Shown: one piece after another, positions 26,798-39,914 of the stretch
How positions within the stretch are numbered: the first letter of the stretch is position 1
Layout of the letters: each line of letters opens with the position of its first letter
Source: Setaria digitata
Taxonomy: Eukaryota; Nematoda; Chromadorea; Rhabditida; Setariidae
Length of the DNA: 64,000 bases
Assembly (NCBI GenBank): GCA_003640385.1
Contig: RCAB01000148.1
Location: 62,001 to 126,000 of the forward strand
Direction: 5' to 3'
The notes under the pieces: generated by a model
What the model saw: only the letters and a program-made list of their open reading frames with translations
Database searches by the model: none
Told to the model about the DNA's origin: nothing
Translations under genes and position numbers: made by a program

Positions 26798-29700
26798 CCG
26801 CGACGACTATATTGATTACACAAAAGTAAAATGGGTAAAGTACTTGGCTCTACGCTTCCTTGCTTCTTCCTTGGATAACGCTCTCCTTTTTTGGGAAAAG
26901 GCCTAGTCCTAGTGCTTATACAAGGCTAAGGCCTTGTGGATCTAGGCCAAACAGCTATGTCAAGAGCAAAAAGGAACCTTACACATAGCCCGGTCCAGTG
27001 CACCATTAATTCTTCTTTCCTTAAAAAATCAAACTTTCCATCTTCCTCCCAATCAAATTTTACTTTTTTAAATTACCTTCCATCCTCCCTCACATCGATT
27101 TCAAGATTAATCTGATCTAGCTTATGGCTTCACTCTTAAGCCTGGTCAGTGGCAGTTCCACTCTTAATCTTCGTTTCCATACATCTTACTACTATCCCTT
27201 TTAGGAACTCTGCATATTAATAGTTTAATATTTTCTTTTGTATGGACTCTGATATGATGTGCAGAAAACTGTTTAACTTTCGGAAAAGTTCCAGTTTTTT
27301 ACAAAGTTGATGCTTAGAGTTAAAAAAAAATTTCATTTCATGGGCTCATAATTGTAAAAGTAACTTTTGAAGAGTAAAGTAGGCTACTAATAAAGGCTAC
27401 TGATAATACTTTCAAATCTGAAATTGGAAAGGGAAAGACGTCGTGAACTGTTGAAAGGTGTAACCGGAATTTAATCATTCAATTCAACAGGTAACCTAAA
27501 TTGTCCGACTGAAAACACAATCAAAATATAATGGGATGTCAAGAAAAAAATGCTTATATACTTTTCCAAACAGTTATTGACATATTTCACACCGAGTGAT
27601 CAATATCAGCCAACACTGACAGTAGTATGCAATAGGAAGCGGTTAGAGAAGTGGTATTGGTGATAGTGTACCTTATCACTATTAACGGTATCTGTTTGGC
27701 ATCATTAATGGCGTCATCTTATCAGTCTTCACGGTATCATTGAAATCACAGCTAATAGTAACAGTCATAATCGCGATTTCAAAGTCATCTGGAACAGAGT
27801 TGGCAACATCGTCAGCTATCACTAGCTAAGACATCACCATTCTTTTACATCTTTTATCAGTTTTCAACTCAGGCACCCCACCCATTTTGCGGAATTTAAT
27901 GTGGCTGTATACCGTTGATTGTATGTGTTATCTATTTGTGCTTTGAGTACTTTTGTTTACTTTCGATAATAAAATTTCGAGCTGTTGTGCAGCGTGAAGA
28001 GTGAACATGTTTGAGCTATAATTTATACCGAAAACTATTCTTTCTCACCGTACAACTTCCAATGAATTGCTGAAAAGTAAAGTCTCACTTCTGCTACTTT
28101 GCCTTACTGCAGTAGACCAAACAGACACCTGTCTTACCTACCTTATAACAGAGAAACTGCTGATAGTTTTTATAAACATCTTGTGAAATAGAAAATGAAT
28201 GAAAAAAATAGAAAATTACAAGTGGTAATTATCAAAATTAAAAAAGACAATTATTAGCAGACGTATTGAATGGTGAATACAGACTATTCAGCTGATAATA
28301 CTTTCAAATTCGAAAAAAATTGTAAATTAAAGTTTTTGACAATGTTTGAAGGATCATTGTAAAATAGTATCATTATGTTTGCCATTGCCATTTTCATTGT
28401 GCACTGTATGAACAAATAAAATTCCAATTCTCCAAAGCTATGCCAAATTAGCATAAGTTATCTTAGATTAGAATTCGAGAAGGGTTATTTTCTCTTTAAA
28501 ATTGACTACAATCAAATGTAACAACTCTTTTCACTTCTTTTACGACAAACTATCTCTGTCAAGAGCCCGGTAATAGCTGCAAGTGACTCTGATAAGTAGA
28601 ACTAATTTACTGAAAGTTAAAGATATCAAATGATATAGTACTTTATTACAAACTAGAACTTCTGGACATTACAATCACCCGTATGAGGCTGTATCGATAA
28701 AAATACTAGGAATATATTGGTAAGATTTTGAAAAGATTTCACATGAAATTGCTGCTTTAAAAGTTTACTTTTAATGACTTATATTTATGTATTATAATAC
28801 ATAAAATAGAATTATTCACTCCAAAATGTTTTAAAAAAGTCGCTTGAAATTAAAATTAGAGAAAGGGAAATACAGTGTTATGAGCTGATTTATCCTCTTA
28901 TAAATTGTTTGAATCGGGGAAGTAGAATTCGTGTCTTGCATTTTTTATAAAATACAGAACGTAAAATTTCAGAAATTAAGCTCTTTGTAACAGTTTCTTT
29001 TGGCGGAGTTGGGTTAAAAAAGCAGTAGAAAAGTTTGATTTTATAAAAAAACATTTTCCTTTCTGTTCGATAAAAGTGATTCATGCGTTGATAAAAATTT
29101 TTTCTGTTTAGGTAATAGGCCACATACTTCTTACAAATGAGAAATTGTTGCTTCGCAAGTTAATCGAAACAAAAGTACCTAGGACTGCTTTGGCCAGTAA
29201 TAGAAGACTTTGCTTCACAAGAAACCAGCGGGTGACGGATTCTCGGCAGACGCAACGTAGTTGTGTCGCTACTATATTTCAGTGATGAGTAACCTTTGAA
29301 CCCAACGTAGAAAATAATTGTAGTGACCTCCAGGTGAATAAACTTCGCACTAAGCAAATGTTTCATCTCAACCTTTTCTTCCTATCTAAAATTATGGTCG
29401 AAGTGCCGTGCAGTTTGTTCTGTAAGGAGGAAAAGTTAAACAAAAGGGACCCATCCTCTCATTTTTGACCGACTGAAAGAGAGATGGAAAAATGTTTTAT
29501 TTTTTGTTCGTCCGAGATTTTGGTCTTCTCTTTTCTATAAATGTTGCTGGAAAGTGAAAAGGTAAAACCGTCATTTAACTTTTACAATGGGAAGCGAGGA
29601 AGAGAGCTTTTTGTAATTTCACAATAAGCAGAAAGTTTGGTTTTTTAGTGATTTCTTTTAAAGAAAGTTATAACTAAAATACAAAAATCGTGAAATCATT

Positions 29701-32700
29701 ATAGTTGCATGGGTAAAAAGTTATTTCTGACTTCTTTTTCCAAGAAACATTTCTTGTCTATTCTTGAAATTAGAGTGTGGTAAGGAGCAAGTTGTTAAAT
29801 GACTGATGCACCTGGGTGGATCTACTCTTAATTAAGTCAATCACATATATATAGATAGATGTATGAGTATAATCGATATAAGCATACAGTCACATCAGAT
29901 ATTGTTTGATGTTTGTAGAGATGAATTAAGGTGATTAGCTTGGCTTTTATTGCGAAATGGAGCATTGAGTACTATTCTTGGAGCCAGAACACACACAGAG
30001 TGAAGTTAGTGTGAAGTTGGCAAACATCAGCTCAGAAGATGCTGTCATGAAGGTACACAAGCAGCACTTTCACGGATACTAAAAATCTTCTATGCAAACG
30101 GAATGCATTATTGCATGACTTTCGAGTGAATATTTTCATCTCCTTCAACAGTCATTATTTAATCTTCTGGCCGATTGATAATACAGGCGGAAAAGTATGG
30201 CCTTCTCAAGGAACGGTGGGACTCATCTGCACTTACACACTCTCATATATATCAGGACACTACGCTATGTAGTATCACTTAGGATCAATTCATATCACTG
30301 AGTTGATTCTTCACCAGAACTCTCAAGTTACATCGGTATCTCGCGTTTCACATCTCTTGATGCTGATCGTTTGGCAAGGCAGGGAGTAATTTGGTTCAAA
30401 AAAGGACTGAATACCTCTGAGGCCATTGAGCAGATTGCCAATAGTCCAATTGTTCTGGCACCACTCTACGCTGATTCACGTCCATGCCATTAGCAATCGC
30501 AGTCGCATTAACGCTTCCAAATACGAGGTTTGCGAAATTAATTTGCCACGAACTATACAGTCCAATGGCTGATGGTGTCGAAAAGTGAAGTTTAGTGAGT
30601 AAGTGTGGTATAAGTGAACGGCACTAGGAAGAGGCCAAGACAGAAGTAGAGCGCAGCGCTGATTCTAAGGTTCAGGCACTTAGGCAGAACAGGACTGAAC
30701 TCAGTTCAGAGTGGAGAGAGAAGTGCCACTTCAAGCATCAGTCTTACCGTCTATCTGCAGGCCAAATTGCAGTTTTTGAAGCCAAAATTGAAAAAACTAA
30801 AAGATTGATGAAAATTGAGTGAAATCGAAGTTTTAGCACCCATCACAGAGAAATAATGGATTGTCTTCGGGAAGAAAAGAGGAAGAAAAAAGGTAGTAAC
30901 ATTGCTACAGCACTTATTTCCACCGATCATCTCCACAATGTCTGTTTGCCTGTCCTTCTGTTTGTCGGTCCATCTATTCCGCATGCATCTGTGTCTTTTA
31001 TATCAATACGAAAGTTTCCTTAGAGTGCTGATCAGTGAATATTATCAATTATTCGGAAGACGTACGGACGGAAGCAATGAATAAATCGGCATAAAAAACA
31101 ATTCACAAGCGAAGTAAGTTAGGACGAGAAGACTGCAAACGGTTCTTAAATTTTAATTGAGCTACTGTTTGATTAATGCCCAATCAGTGTCGTCAGTGCA
31201 CCGTCGGAATGAAAGAAGTTGGATCAGATCTGATACGCTACAACAATCGGAGTAGATGATAAGTATCGTCTCATGCTATATCACCAGCCCCTAAATGGTA
31301 CTAATTCTAACATGAGCAGAGAAATGGTCTTATTAAAATCTAACATCTCCAACTGATGCCTCATAAATCATATCAACTACAGCTTTAACATGAAGCTTCA
31401 AAGCTCCGGTAACAAGGAGCGAGGGATCGTATGGGACATAAAGTATTGTCTAGAAGATTACCTGTTCCTGTATCTAGAATAGGTACAGTAAGTGGGCAGC
31501 ACTAAGTGCACTGCCTCTCAGAGAGGAGTTAGAACCGACCCTCCAGAAATCTTACCTCCTTTCTTCATCTGTTCTATCTGTCTCACCTTGCCTTGGCTTT
31601 CTCAACTCTACTGATAGTGATAGTGCAGCTTTTTTATCATTCAGTCAGTGTACTGCCTGTCCAGCCATTAAATGTCGTGCAAAGTAAATGTTGGTAAAAA
31701 TAGTTTTAAGATTTCTGGAACGAAGAAACATTGCAATTTGGTTCATTTACATCCTGTAGATTTGTTCGTTTGTTGCTGAGTGACAAAATTTGGAATTAGT
31801 TATCACCTTGGATATAAAGAAGAGTGAAAGAGGAACAGTGTGAGCGTTGTGAGATAACTGCGCAAATTTAAACGAATTAGGAATATGGCTGGGGTTCACA
31901 GTCGATTCTCGATAAAAAGTGGCTAATTTAATAAATTTTTCGGATTCGATGTTGGCGAAAAAAGTTTCTTCTTCAAGACTTTTCGCGAAGAATAATGAAA
32001 GTGGTGTCTTTTCTCATTCCGACACAATGTTTTTGCCATGTTCATCTAAATGGGTAAAAAAGATAAAAATCACGAAAATGGATGCGAAAAATCAGAGGAA
32101 GAGGTATACAAAATGTTTTCGAGGTTGAATACTTGACGCTTCTCCGCAGAGTGTTCGTCTCCTTCCACCTCCTCCGTGACGTACTGAACTCTCCGTTACC
32201 ATCCATCCATCCGCTTTTGGAGGTCGATGATGATGACATTTTTTTGCTCGAAAGGTTTGAATAAATTGAGAAAGAAACCGAAAAGAACTTTCGTAATGCA
32301 ATAACAGCAGTGTGAAAACCTTTTCAACTGGCATTAAATTTTTACCTTCACCAAGTGATGCATTATGTGAGAGAGTTTTGACCTCAGTAATATGTGAATC
32401 GTGATGACCTCACTAACTCTCTCAAATCTACTTCTTTTCAAAGTTCCCTAAGAAGTGAATGAATGCTGTAATCTGATCCTTCTGTCTTAGCCATTGACCT
32501 TCGATGAATTCAGCATTATTTGTTTCAGTTTCTGTTCACTCTAATCATAGTGACCTTAAATTTAACAGTGGGTTTTGATATTTAAAATTTGGTCTCATTC
32601 GTCAAATATGCATTCTTGATAGCCTTAAATTATTTTACGGGAATTACACTATACATTACTACCATTTATTTACAACTTCCAACCACTTACCAGATTTTAT

Positions 32701-33823
32701 TTTAAATTTCAAATTCTATCGAAATAATTTCGTTAAATTAAAATTTGGGTTAGTTCCGTGTACCCGTGCTCGGTAGCAGTGGAAATATCGAAATAATTGG
32801 GAAAGAAGAAGGAAGAGAAATAATAGATAACATCTGTGTGTTTCTCAAAACTGTTCTTTTTATCATTGGTGCTCGCGGGTGGTGTACCGACCCGCACTAA
32901 CCTGACATTTGGCTAAACTTTTCTCGAACTCAGCACCATCTCGAGCTGTTCTTCCCTCCATACCACGCAAAAGTGCTTATATATCTAAATAAAACAACTG
33001 GGCTTCAATTTACGAGCTGCTGCACACCGAAAAGTTTTAACCGATCAGGAAACTTTGTCTCTCAAGATGAATAGACATCTGTGTGCAGAGGCAGAAACTG
33101 ATATTCTTATGATAAAGCATCGAAAAAGCTAGAGCATTAATTTGAGAAATTGAAATTTTATTCTTGAAAGATATTGAGGTTACAAGTTATTTAAAGCCGA
33201 TCTGGATTTTCATCGCATTTCTAATTTATATGAAATAGGATGAAGGAAGTTGAAATGCATTTCCTTCTATTAGGCCGAAATAGTTCCCAGAAATCAGAAA
33301 AACCATAGCTTTTCGCAAACACAAGGAACAAATTAAGCTCAAATACGAATATTTCAAAACGAAATTTCTGAATTTATGCATGTTCTAAAAGATTTCGAAT
33401 AATTAAAGGGATGTAATTCACTTATAATCACTGCTGCCATTTGAAAGCACACAACTGAAGATATTACTGCTTCATTCGTACCAAGCCATCTTCAACTTTA
33501 TTTCAAATTTTTCTGACCACTGACTAAAAACCACTGTCCATCGAGCGCATCATAATTGGCCTTATCAGACAATGTTTTAATTACCTTAAATTTTCATTGA
33601 TATGCAAAATTTCAACTTTAAGAGGCCAGACTTTGGCGAGTGAAGAATTTTTTGAATCCATCCCAACTCATTTATTTTCGTATATTTCACTACTGATAAA
33701 AAATTGCTGGCAAGCTTAAAATTGAAAAAAATAATCGGTTGATTAGCATCACTAACAGATGCAAAATTGATGAAGCTGTATTGCCTAACGAATTGGCTTG
33801 TCTGTACCCACTATCATTAATTC
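26798..33823. other. Gene-poor region without a supported gene
   Basis: No gene could be assembled here. Near 26893-26950 there is a cluster of short inverted pieces (GGCCTAG with CTAGGCC, CAAGGC with GCCTTG), but no tRNA arrangement. At 32050-32103 the plus strand reads as an 18-codon ATG exon (MGKKDKNHENGC start) followed by GTATAC as a possible donor. Other frames through 32040-32330 are open on both strands too. No partner exon was found, so these are noted and not called. Confidence 0.4.
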
Positions 33824-33978
33824 TGATTATTTATTATTGTATTTTATTATTATTTGTTGTTACTTATTTATTTATTCATTTATTTGTTATTATTATTATT
33901 ATTGTTATTAATTATAGTTAGTTTATTTTTATTTTTGCTACTAATTATTGCTGTTCTTTTTTTAGTTTTACTATTATT
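33824..33978. repeat. TTA/TTTA-rich low-complexity tract
   Basis: The stretch is dominated by TTA, TTTA and TTAT units, including five consecutive TTA units near 33887. It is simple low-complexity sequence about 270 bp downstream (in minus-strand terms) of the PB1 gene stop codon, with no coding potential. Confidence 0.8.
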
Positions 33979-34243
33979 ATCTTCTCTTTTCTAATTATGA
34001 ATAATTATAACATCATCATGCTTAAATCACTCTTCCGTTATTATTCTTTTTAGGAGGATTTGGATAGGAAATGTTATCCTAGTCGGTTTTATTCGAACTT
34101 TACCAGTTCTACTTCCACTTCGCCACATTTTCCCACTGTTTTCAACTTCTCTTGCAGCATTAATGGAACTCTAGTAGGCTGATAAGCTTAATGAGAGAGA
34201 AGTTAGGTTTATGAGATTTAATAAAATTCATTAGATCTTAAAG

Positions 34244-36250
34244 TCATTTTCCTGATAATGCTATTGCTGCTGTCGGTGTTGTTGTCACTACTGGTTGTAC
34301 CATTATTACTGTCGTTGTTTCCACCGTTTCTTCTTCAGCTTTTTGATTCTTAGCTGCTGAAGTTATCTCTAATTCACGCTTATAATTACCAATGATAATA
34401 ATTGGCCACATCCCTTGCTTTTTCACAAGTTGCTTTAATAGTTTCGACCTTCCTTCCTCTGAAGGATGATTGGCATCAGCTTCGATTTCGGTTTCTTTAT
34501 TACTGGCCAAATTCTCCACTGAGACTACCTTATGCGGCTGAAGATAACTTAGGAAATGTGGGAAGGAAATGATTGCAAAGTAAAAGCAAAGTTGCCATTT
34601 TTTTGAACTGCTCCGATGCTCTTTTTTTGATATTTCTTTAAGAAAAACCGTCCGGAAAACTGAAAATGTTAAGTGAAAGTAATGGTAGTCAATAAAATAT
34701 GAAAATTTTCGAGCAATTGGATTTTCAAAAAGTGGAATCAACTTACATTATCATTATTTGATGACTTATTAGCCGCTTGAGAGTTGCTTGGTCTGTCAGC
34801 TGAAATTAAGTATTTCTTCTCATTGTCGATAAAGCTATGTCAAAACTACTATTTTCAAATGAAGCGGTCCTTAATTTTCTAAATGATATGAATATAGTAC
34901 TTGGCAAACCTAATTATATGTACAGAAGTTAGCCAAATACATCTACCTTTAGCAGCCTTCATTTATTAGAAGAATTCAGAACATTTCAAAACTGTCATTT
35001 TTTTTCCTACCAAACAGTTGATTATGGTACTCGGAAGTTTTAAAAAAAATGAAATTTGGTAGAAATTTTTTGGTCTTATAGCTTTAAGCAAAAACTCATA
35101 TACCGATAGTGTTCAGGCGTAAGAAATCTTCTGATTTATATCTCAAAGCTAAATTGAGTTCATTTGATGAATTCAGCAGCACCGTATCGTTTTCACTGTC
35201 TGCAAAGCTTTTAATATGCGAGTTGCATGCTAATGGTACATATTAAAGTAAGTGAAGGAATCTTACATTTTCAAGATTTTTACAATTCCTTCTCCTTTGC
35301 AGTCATTTATACCTTAACTCCCTTCTCATTTTACTTCTTTTATTCCGCTATTTGCATATACCTGGGTTGAGGTTTTTAGACAAAAATATGTTATAAAGTA
35401 CTGAATGAAAATTGCTTGGTAACTAAATGAAAAAAGTTAACACCTCTTATTCAGAAGCCTAGACACAGAAGAACGTTTTTCTTCCAATAAATCATCTGCG
35501 ACAAAGAAATTAGTTAGAAGTATGAGCTAAAGAAAAGAAAAGTGTTTGCATAAAGAAGTTGGTTACCTTTCCAAGTAAGAATGCCCTCAAATCCAGGCTC
35601 ATATGAATGCAAAGCCTTCTTTAGTTCTTCATAAATGCAGCAATTTTCATATTTAAATGTGAATCGTCTGATTTTACCAAAATAATTCCACTTCACTTCA
35701 AGTTCCTGTTGTTGTAACGGTAAAGTTATTCGATATGGCGGAGTTGGCTGCAAATCATTTTTAACTTCATAAGTTCAGTTAATTTAATTTGCGAATGTAG
35801 CATTTCTCTTACACCGACTTCTTAATATTAAGTTGATTACTCGCACTTTATTTATAATTGACTGTAAAATATTTAATTTTCTTAAAGTGATGATATTGCT
35901 GTAGCTACGTTCATCTTTGTTTCACTTTTAGATTGTCTGTTAATTTTAGAATCAACATTATTCTTAGTTATTATAAATTTACATGTCAAATAGAATAAAT
36001 TAAAAATTGGTCTGACCAAGCTGCCGCATATCTTTCTATACTTCGTTACTAATTAATTATTGTTATTTATAAACTAAAATTTAGTTCCAGATTCAGCATA
36101 CCATAAGGAATAAGTAAAAAAAAAAAGAAAAAGAAAACATGAAAACGTGACCTGTCTACTGTCCATAGCATTGTCAAAGACGTAGTTGGCGTAAATAGAC
36201 GAAAAGGCCAGAACGGTTAAGAACAACATTTTTCTTCGGACAAGTAACAT
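34244..36250 (-). CDS. PB1-domain protein with hydrophobic N-terminus (240 aa)
   Basis: Exons: 36152-36250, 35567-35747, 35104-35199, 34747-34799, 34244-34537; they sum to 723 nt (240 aa plus stop). Residues 1-33 start with MLLVRRKMLFLTVLAF, a basic then hydrophobic stretch that could be a signal peptide or membrane anchor. Residues about 48-123 have the order of a PB1 domain: strand with a lysine (LEVKW), IRRFTF as in p62, helix YEELKKAL, acidic OPCA-like strand TWKDSENDTV with NSSNEL, and a closing helix and strand. The C-terminal half is hydrophilic, then Thr/Val-rich. There is no ZZ or UBA domain, so it is not an ordinary p62. PB1 domains pair with other PB1 domains in the cytosol, so the hydrophobic start is odd. 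The first exon is the weakest part: its donor GTCACG is poor and it may instead be internal, after an AG at 36256-36257, with an upstream exon at 36728-36793. Confidence 0.6.
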
Positions 36251-38109
36251 TATTACTTCAAACGGTTAGTAGTGCAATGTCTCAGATTGCTTTTTACAGT
36301 GAAACACTTGACATCCAATCATATAAAATATTGTTGGCATTTTATAGCCTCAGAATGTCAAATTTTCATATTTTCTAGCAAAATGATTCATCGCTGATTT
36401 TTCTCACAATTTTTTCTCAATTTTATCAAAATTTAAAGCCAAAATTATTCGGTACTGTATAACTTTTTAGCTTGCTCAATGAAGAAAAAATTTTGGAAAA
36501 AAAAAAGAAATAACAGTCGGTACTGATCTGTTTTCTTGTCCCTCAGAAACTGTGACAGGGCGAAAAATCTTTGTCAACACGCATCAATCCGCTGATAACT
36601 GCTAAAATAATTTTAAAAAGAAAAGCGAAATTCGATTATTTCTCATGAAAATCTGACAGTGTTTACCTATACGCTTGGCTGTCTTCAGTTGGGTTTCTAT
36701 TTAGTCGTCACATTCCTTTAAACTTACCAGCCAAATCAAATGAACTTGTTTCATCAGGCGCAGCCGAGTAGATTGGATTTCGAGTACGGTTACCTAAGTG
36801 ACAATCACACTAGCGCTAATGAGACTGCATTACCCAGCTGCTTAGTTAACTGAAACCTATTTTCAGTTTACAAGGTTATTTAGTAACCGTTACATGCAAT
36901 AGCAGCAATCTACTAAAATGTTCATATTTGGGAAAAGCATTCAAAAAGCTTTTCCCGGATATTAAACTTCATTAGACCGTTTTTACTGTCAAAAAGTAGG
37001 TCATCATCAAAAGTCTTTTAATCAGGAATATTTGGGACCGGATATTTGGATATTTTCGAAAAAATTATGAATAGCTTTTATTTAGTTGCAAATTCCTATA
37101 TAGTACTGAACTGAAAACCGGAAAATCCTAGAATTTAGCAACGGTAGTAATAATTTCTGATCCGTGTATTTCAGTTTTTAGTCTGTTAGTCTATATCGAT
37201 TAGTCTATTTTTTTCAACTAGATTTAAGGAGATACTTTACGGTTATTTCCAAACACCCCATCTCTAGTCAGACAAATCGAAATTGTCCCGAGCAGTGCAG
37301 AATGATGATTAGTCTCATAAGTAAGCTTTCTGAAGGAATTTGGCAATGCATCATCATCTTTTTTATCATTCGTTCACTGATTGCCTAGAAACTGCAACGA
37401 TTTTTTATCCATGCGAAGTTAAATTTCTTGTTAAGTGAATTATCATCAAAATGTTTGAGGTGCATCTTTCTTGAAAGAGTTCAGCAAGCTTGCATGATTA
37501 TGATTTTCAGTCATTGTAATAATATTGGCTAAAGCAATCAAAATTGAAAAAAGTTTATAGGTGGAATAAATATGAAGTAATAGTGATCTGACAGTTTAAA
37601 AAAAGATCAGTCGTAAGGATGAAACGACTAGAAACTTTGTTATATGTTAAGTTTCGCACAGTTCAACAGAAGAGTTTTACAGAAAGGCTCAGTAAGGATG
37701 AATTTAATCTAGGATAAATATTAATACGCAGTACTGTCTCTCACAAACAGTCTAACTGCACAACGGAAAGGCTTAGTAAGGCTTGGCTTCGTCGCAGATG
37801 TTTATTGCTGATAATTTATACAAATGAGTTATTTTTTAAATTCTAATGATATGTCATTATAAATTAAGAATTCAAAATTTGTTGCTGTAATAAGAAAGCT
37901 GACAGTCTGTCAAAGGTCATCTACGTAATCCATCTCATCTGAAAGAAATTAAAGAGCGGTGATTTCTCATCGGTTTCAGTAAAAACTTTCAAATTTCTGC
38001 TGCAATGAAGATGGTAAAACCAGTAGGCTGGAATGAATTTTCTAAAAATTATAGCTAATGCTTGCTATAACAGAATTTTTAGAACTGCTCGAAATGCTGA
38101 ATTTAGAGA
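36251..38109. other. 5' flank of the PB1 gene, with a candidate upstream exon
   Basis: This region is mostly AT-rich and has no confident gene. On the minus strand, 36793-36728 looks like an internal exon: it follows CACTTAG, ends at a strong GTAAGTTT donor, and its 66 nt read as a hydrophilic peptide (NPIYSAAPDETSSFDLA). Its exit phase fits an extended version of the first PB1-gene exon that begins at 36255. No exon further upstream was found, so the fragment is only a candidate. Confidence 0.3.
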
Positions 38110-38212
38110 TCTAGATATTTTTATATCTATTTATATTATATTTTATATTATATTTATGTTATATTTTATATTTATATATATTATATCTAGATATTTACAA
38201 ATCTAGATATTT
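38110..38212. repeat. AT-rich repeat with three TCTAGATATTT copies
   Basis: The 11-mer TCTAGATATTT occurs at 38110-38120, 38186-38196 and 38202-38212. Between the first two copies lies a run made almost only of TATA, TTTA and TATTA units. This is low-complexity or microsatellite-like DNA with no coding potential. Confidence 0.8.
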
Positions 38213-39467
38213 GGATAGCTAACAGTAGAAGGGTAGACAGACGGGAAAAGCTGTGAGATAATGGCTAATAATTTAGGAACCAAAGTGTTAGTCTAATAAA
38301 GGTAATGTGAAATGAAAATATTTTTGTATAGTTAACAAGATTGAAAGGTCAAACAGTGAGAAAAACTATTTCCTATCCAAGCGAAACCAGATTGATTATT
38401 GCAATTCTCACATGCCTCGATATTACTAATCATCATTATAGCTAACAAATCTGGGATTGTTTTGTTTTAGTAGTCAGATAATCCCACCGTTTTTATCATT
38501 ATCATCATTAATGGTCTTCATATTAACTAACATTCGTCATGGTTATCATTTAGTTTCTAATCATGTGATTATGATCATGATTTCCACTGCCACTATTGAT
38601 GGTCATAGCGCTAAAAAGGTCACAGTTGTGACTGCATTTAATTCCACTTCCAACTTTTTTCGAACTTGTTTTCATTAGAAAACAAAAGCAGTTTTGAAAT
38701 GTACTGCGTTCATTTAGCAGCATTGTTCCAACACGCAGTACTTCCATGAAATCGATGTTTTTTAAAACAGTTTATTTCTTCTGTTCACCTTCTATTTGAT
38801 GTTACGAAGTACTTTTTAACTTTTAGAACAAGAAATAACAACACATTTCAACTTTAATCAACACCTCTTAAAAAGGAAAATGAATCAGAAAACAACATGG
38901 TGTTGCCAGAAATTGCAAAGAGGCTTTGTAATATGCGGTTGATATATTGGAAATCTAATGTAATAAGTACTCGTTATGGAAGAGGAATTATTTTCCAAGA
39001 GTTCTTTAACTTCGGTTGAACAATTAATTATGCTGATGTACTGTTTCTTGCACATTATCTAATATTATTTAGGTTTTGAAGCCGTGCTGAATTTGAGAAT
39101 GTTACACAATTAAATCTTTTTTTCGCACTTCATTTTCACGAGTATGCCGCTGGCCTTGAGGAATCGCAAAGTGTGCTTTTGACATACTTATCATATCACA
39201 GAACCCGATTATCTCTGATTCCATTTTGAAAATTCATCTGAATTGCATAAAAGAAAAATTTTTCACTTCAATATGACTTTGTTTTCTTTTATAAAGACAA
39301 GAAAGATTTTCTTTTTTTTCAAACAAATGACTTCTAGCTACTTCTTAGCACTTCAATTGCAACAGGAATTTCGTTATTTTGATTCCACTGCATTCCTTTA
39401 TTAAAATTTTTACATGCCATGAGGTTGTTCTACACGCTAGTTTCTTGCTGCTTCTTTTCTTTTTTTT
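38213..39467. other. Intergenic, no supported feature
   Basis: AT-rich sequence between the AT repeat and the triplicated block. Two overlapping frames of 65 to 73 codons exist near 38457-38747 on opposite strands, but neither has a recognisable family, motif or splice partner. I see nothing else to annotate. Confidence 0.5.
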
Positions 39468-39914
39468 TCACTTATGATGCATATATCGCCTTTTCAAATT
39501 TGTTGACTACCTGCTTCTGAAACAACTGTTTTTACATGAATTAGAAGGTATAAGCTTAAANTCACTTATGATGCATATATCCTCACTTTTGCGTAGTAAT
39601 AAGTGTCGTCTTTATCCTTTTCAAATTTGTTGACTACCTGCTTCTGAAACAACTGTTTTTACATGAATTAGAAGGTATAAGCTTAAATGGTGCAAAAATT
39701 TATTTAATCGTTCATCACAAACCATTCCGCCCTTATCACAGTTCTTCTTTTTTCNCACTTATGATGCATATATCGCCTTTTCAAATTTGTTGACTACCTG
39801 CTTCTGAAACAACTGTTTTTACATGAATTAGAAGGTATAAGCTTAAATGGTGCAAAAATTTATTTAATCGTTCATCACAAACCATTCCGCCCTTATCACA
39901 GTTCTTCTTTTTTC
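39468..39914. repeat. Triplicated block broken by two single Ns (assembly joints)
   Basis: Three direct copies of one segment start with CACTTATGATGCATATATC: copy A about 39468-39560, copy B 39562-39754, copy C 39756-39914. Single N bases at 39561 and 39755 separate them. Copies B and C are nearly identical to their ends at TTCTTCTTTTTTC; copy A stops after AAGCTTAAA. Copy B carries about 34 extra bases after CATATATC that A and C lack. The pattern is that of overlapping contig ends or two alleles joined with a placeholder N, so the true locus probably has one copy. Confidence 0.85.

Noticed and set aside
26893..26950. Cluster of short inverted pieces that might be a tRNA or structured RNA.
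   Set aside because: No A-box or B-box promoter elements, no 7-bp acceptor with a proper cloverleaf, and no anticodon arm could be drawn.
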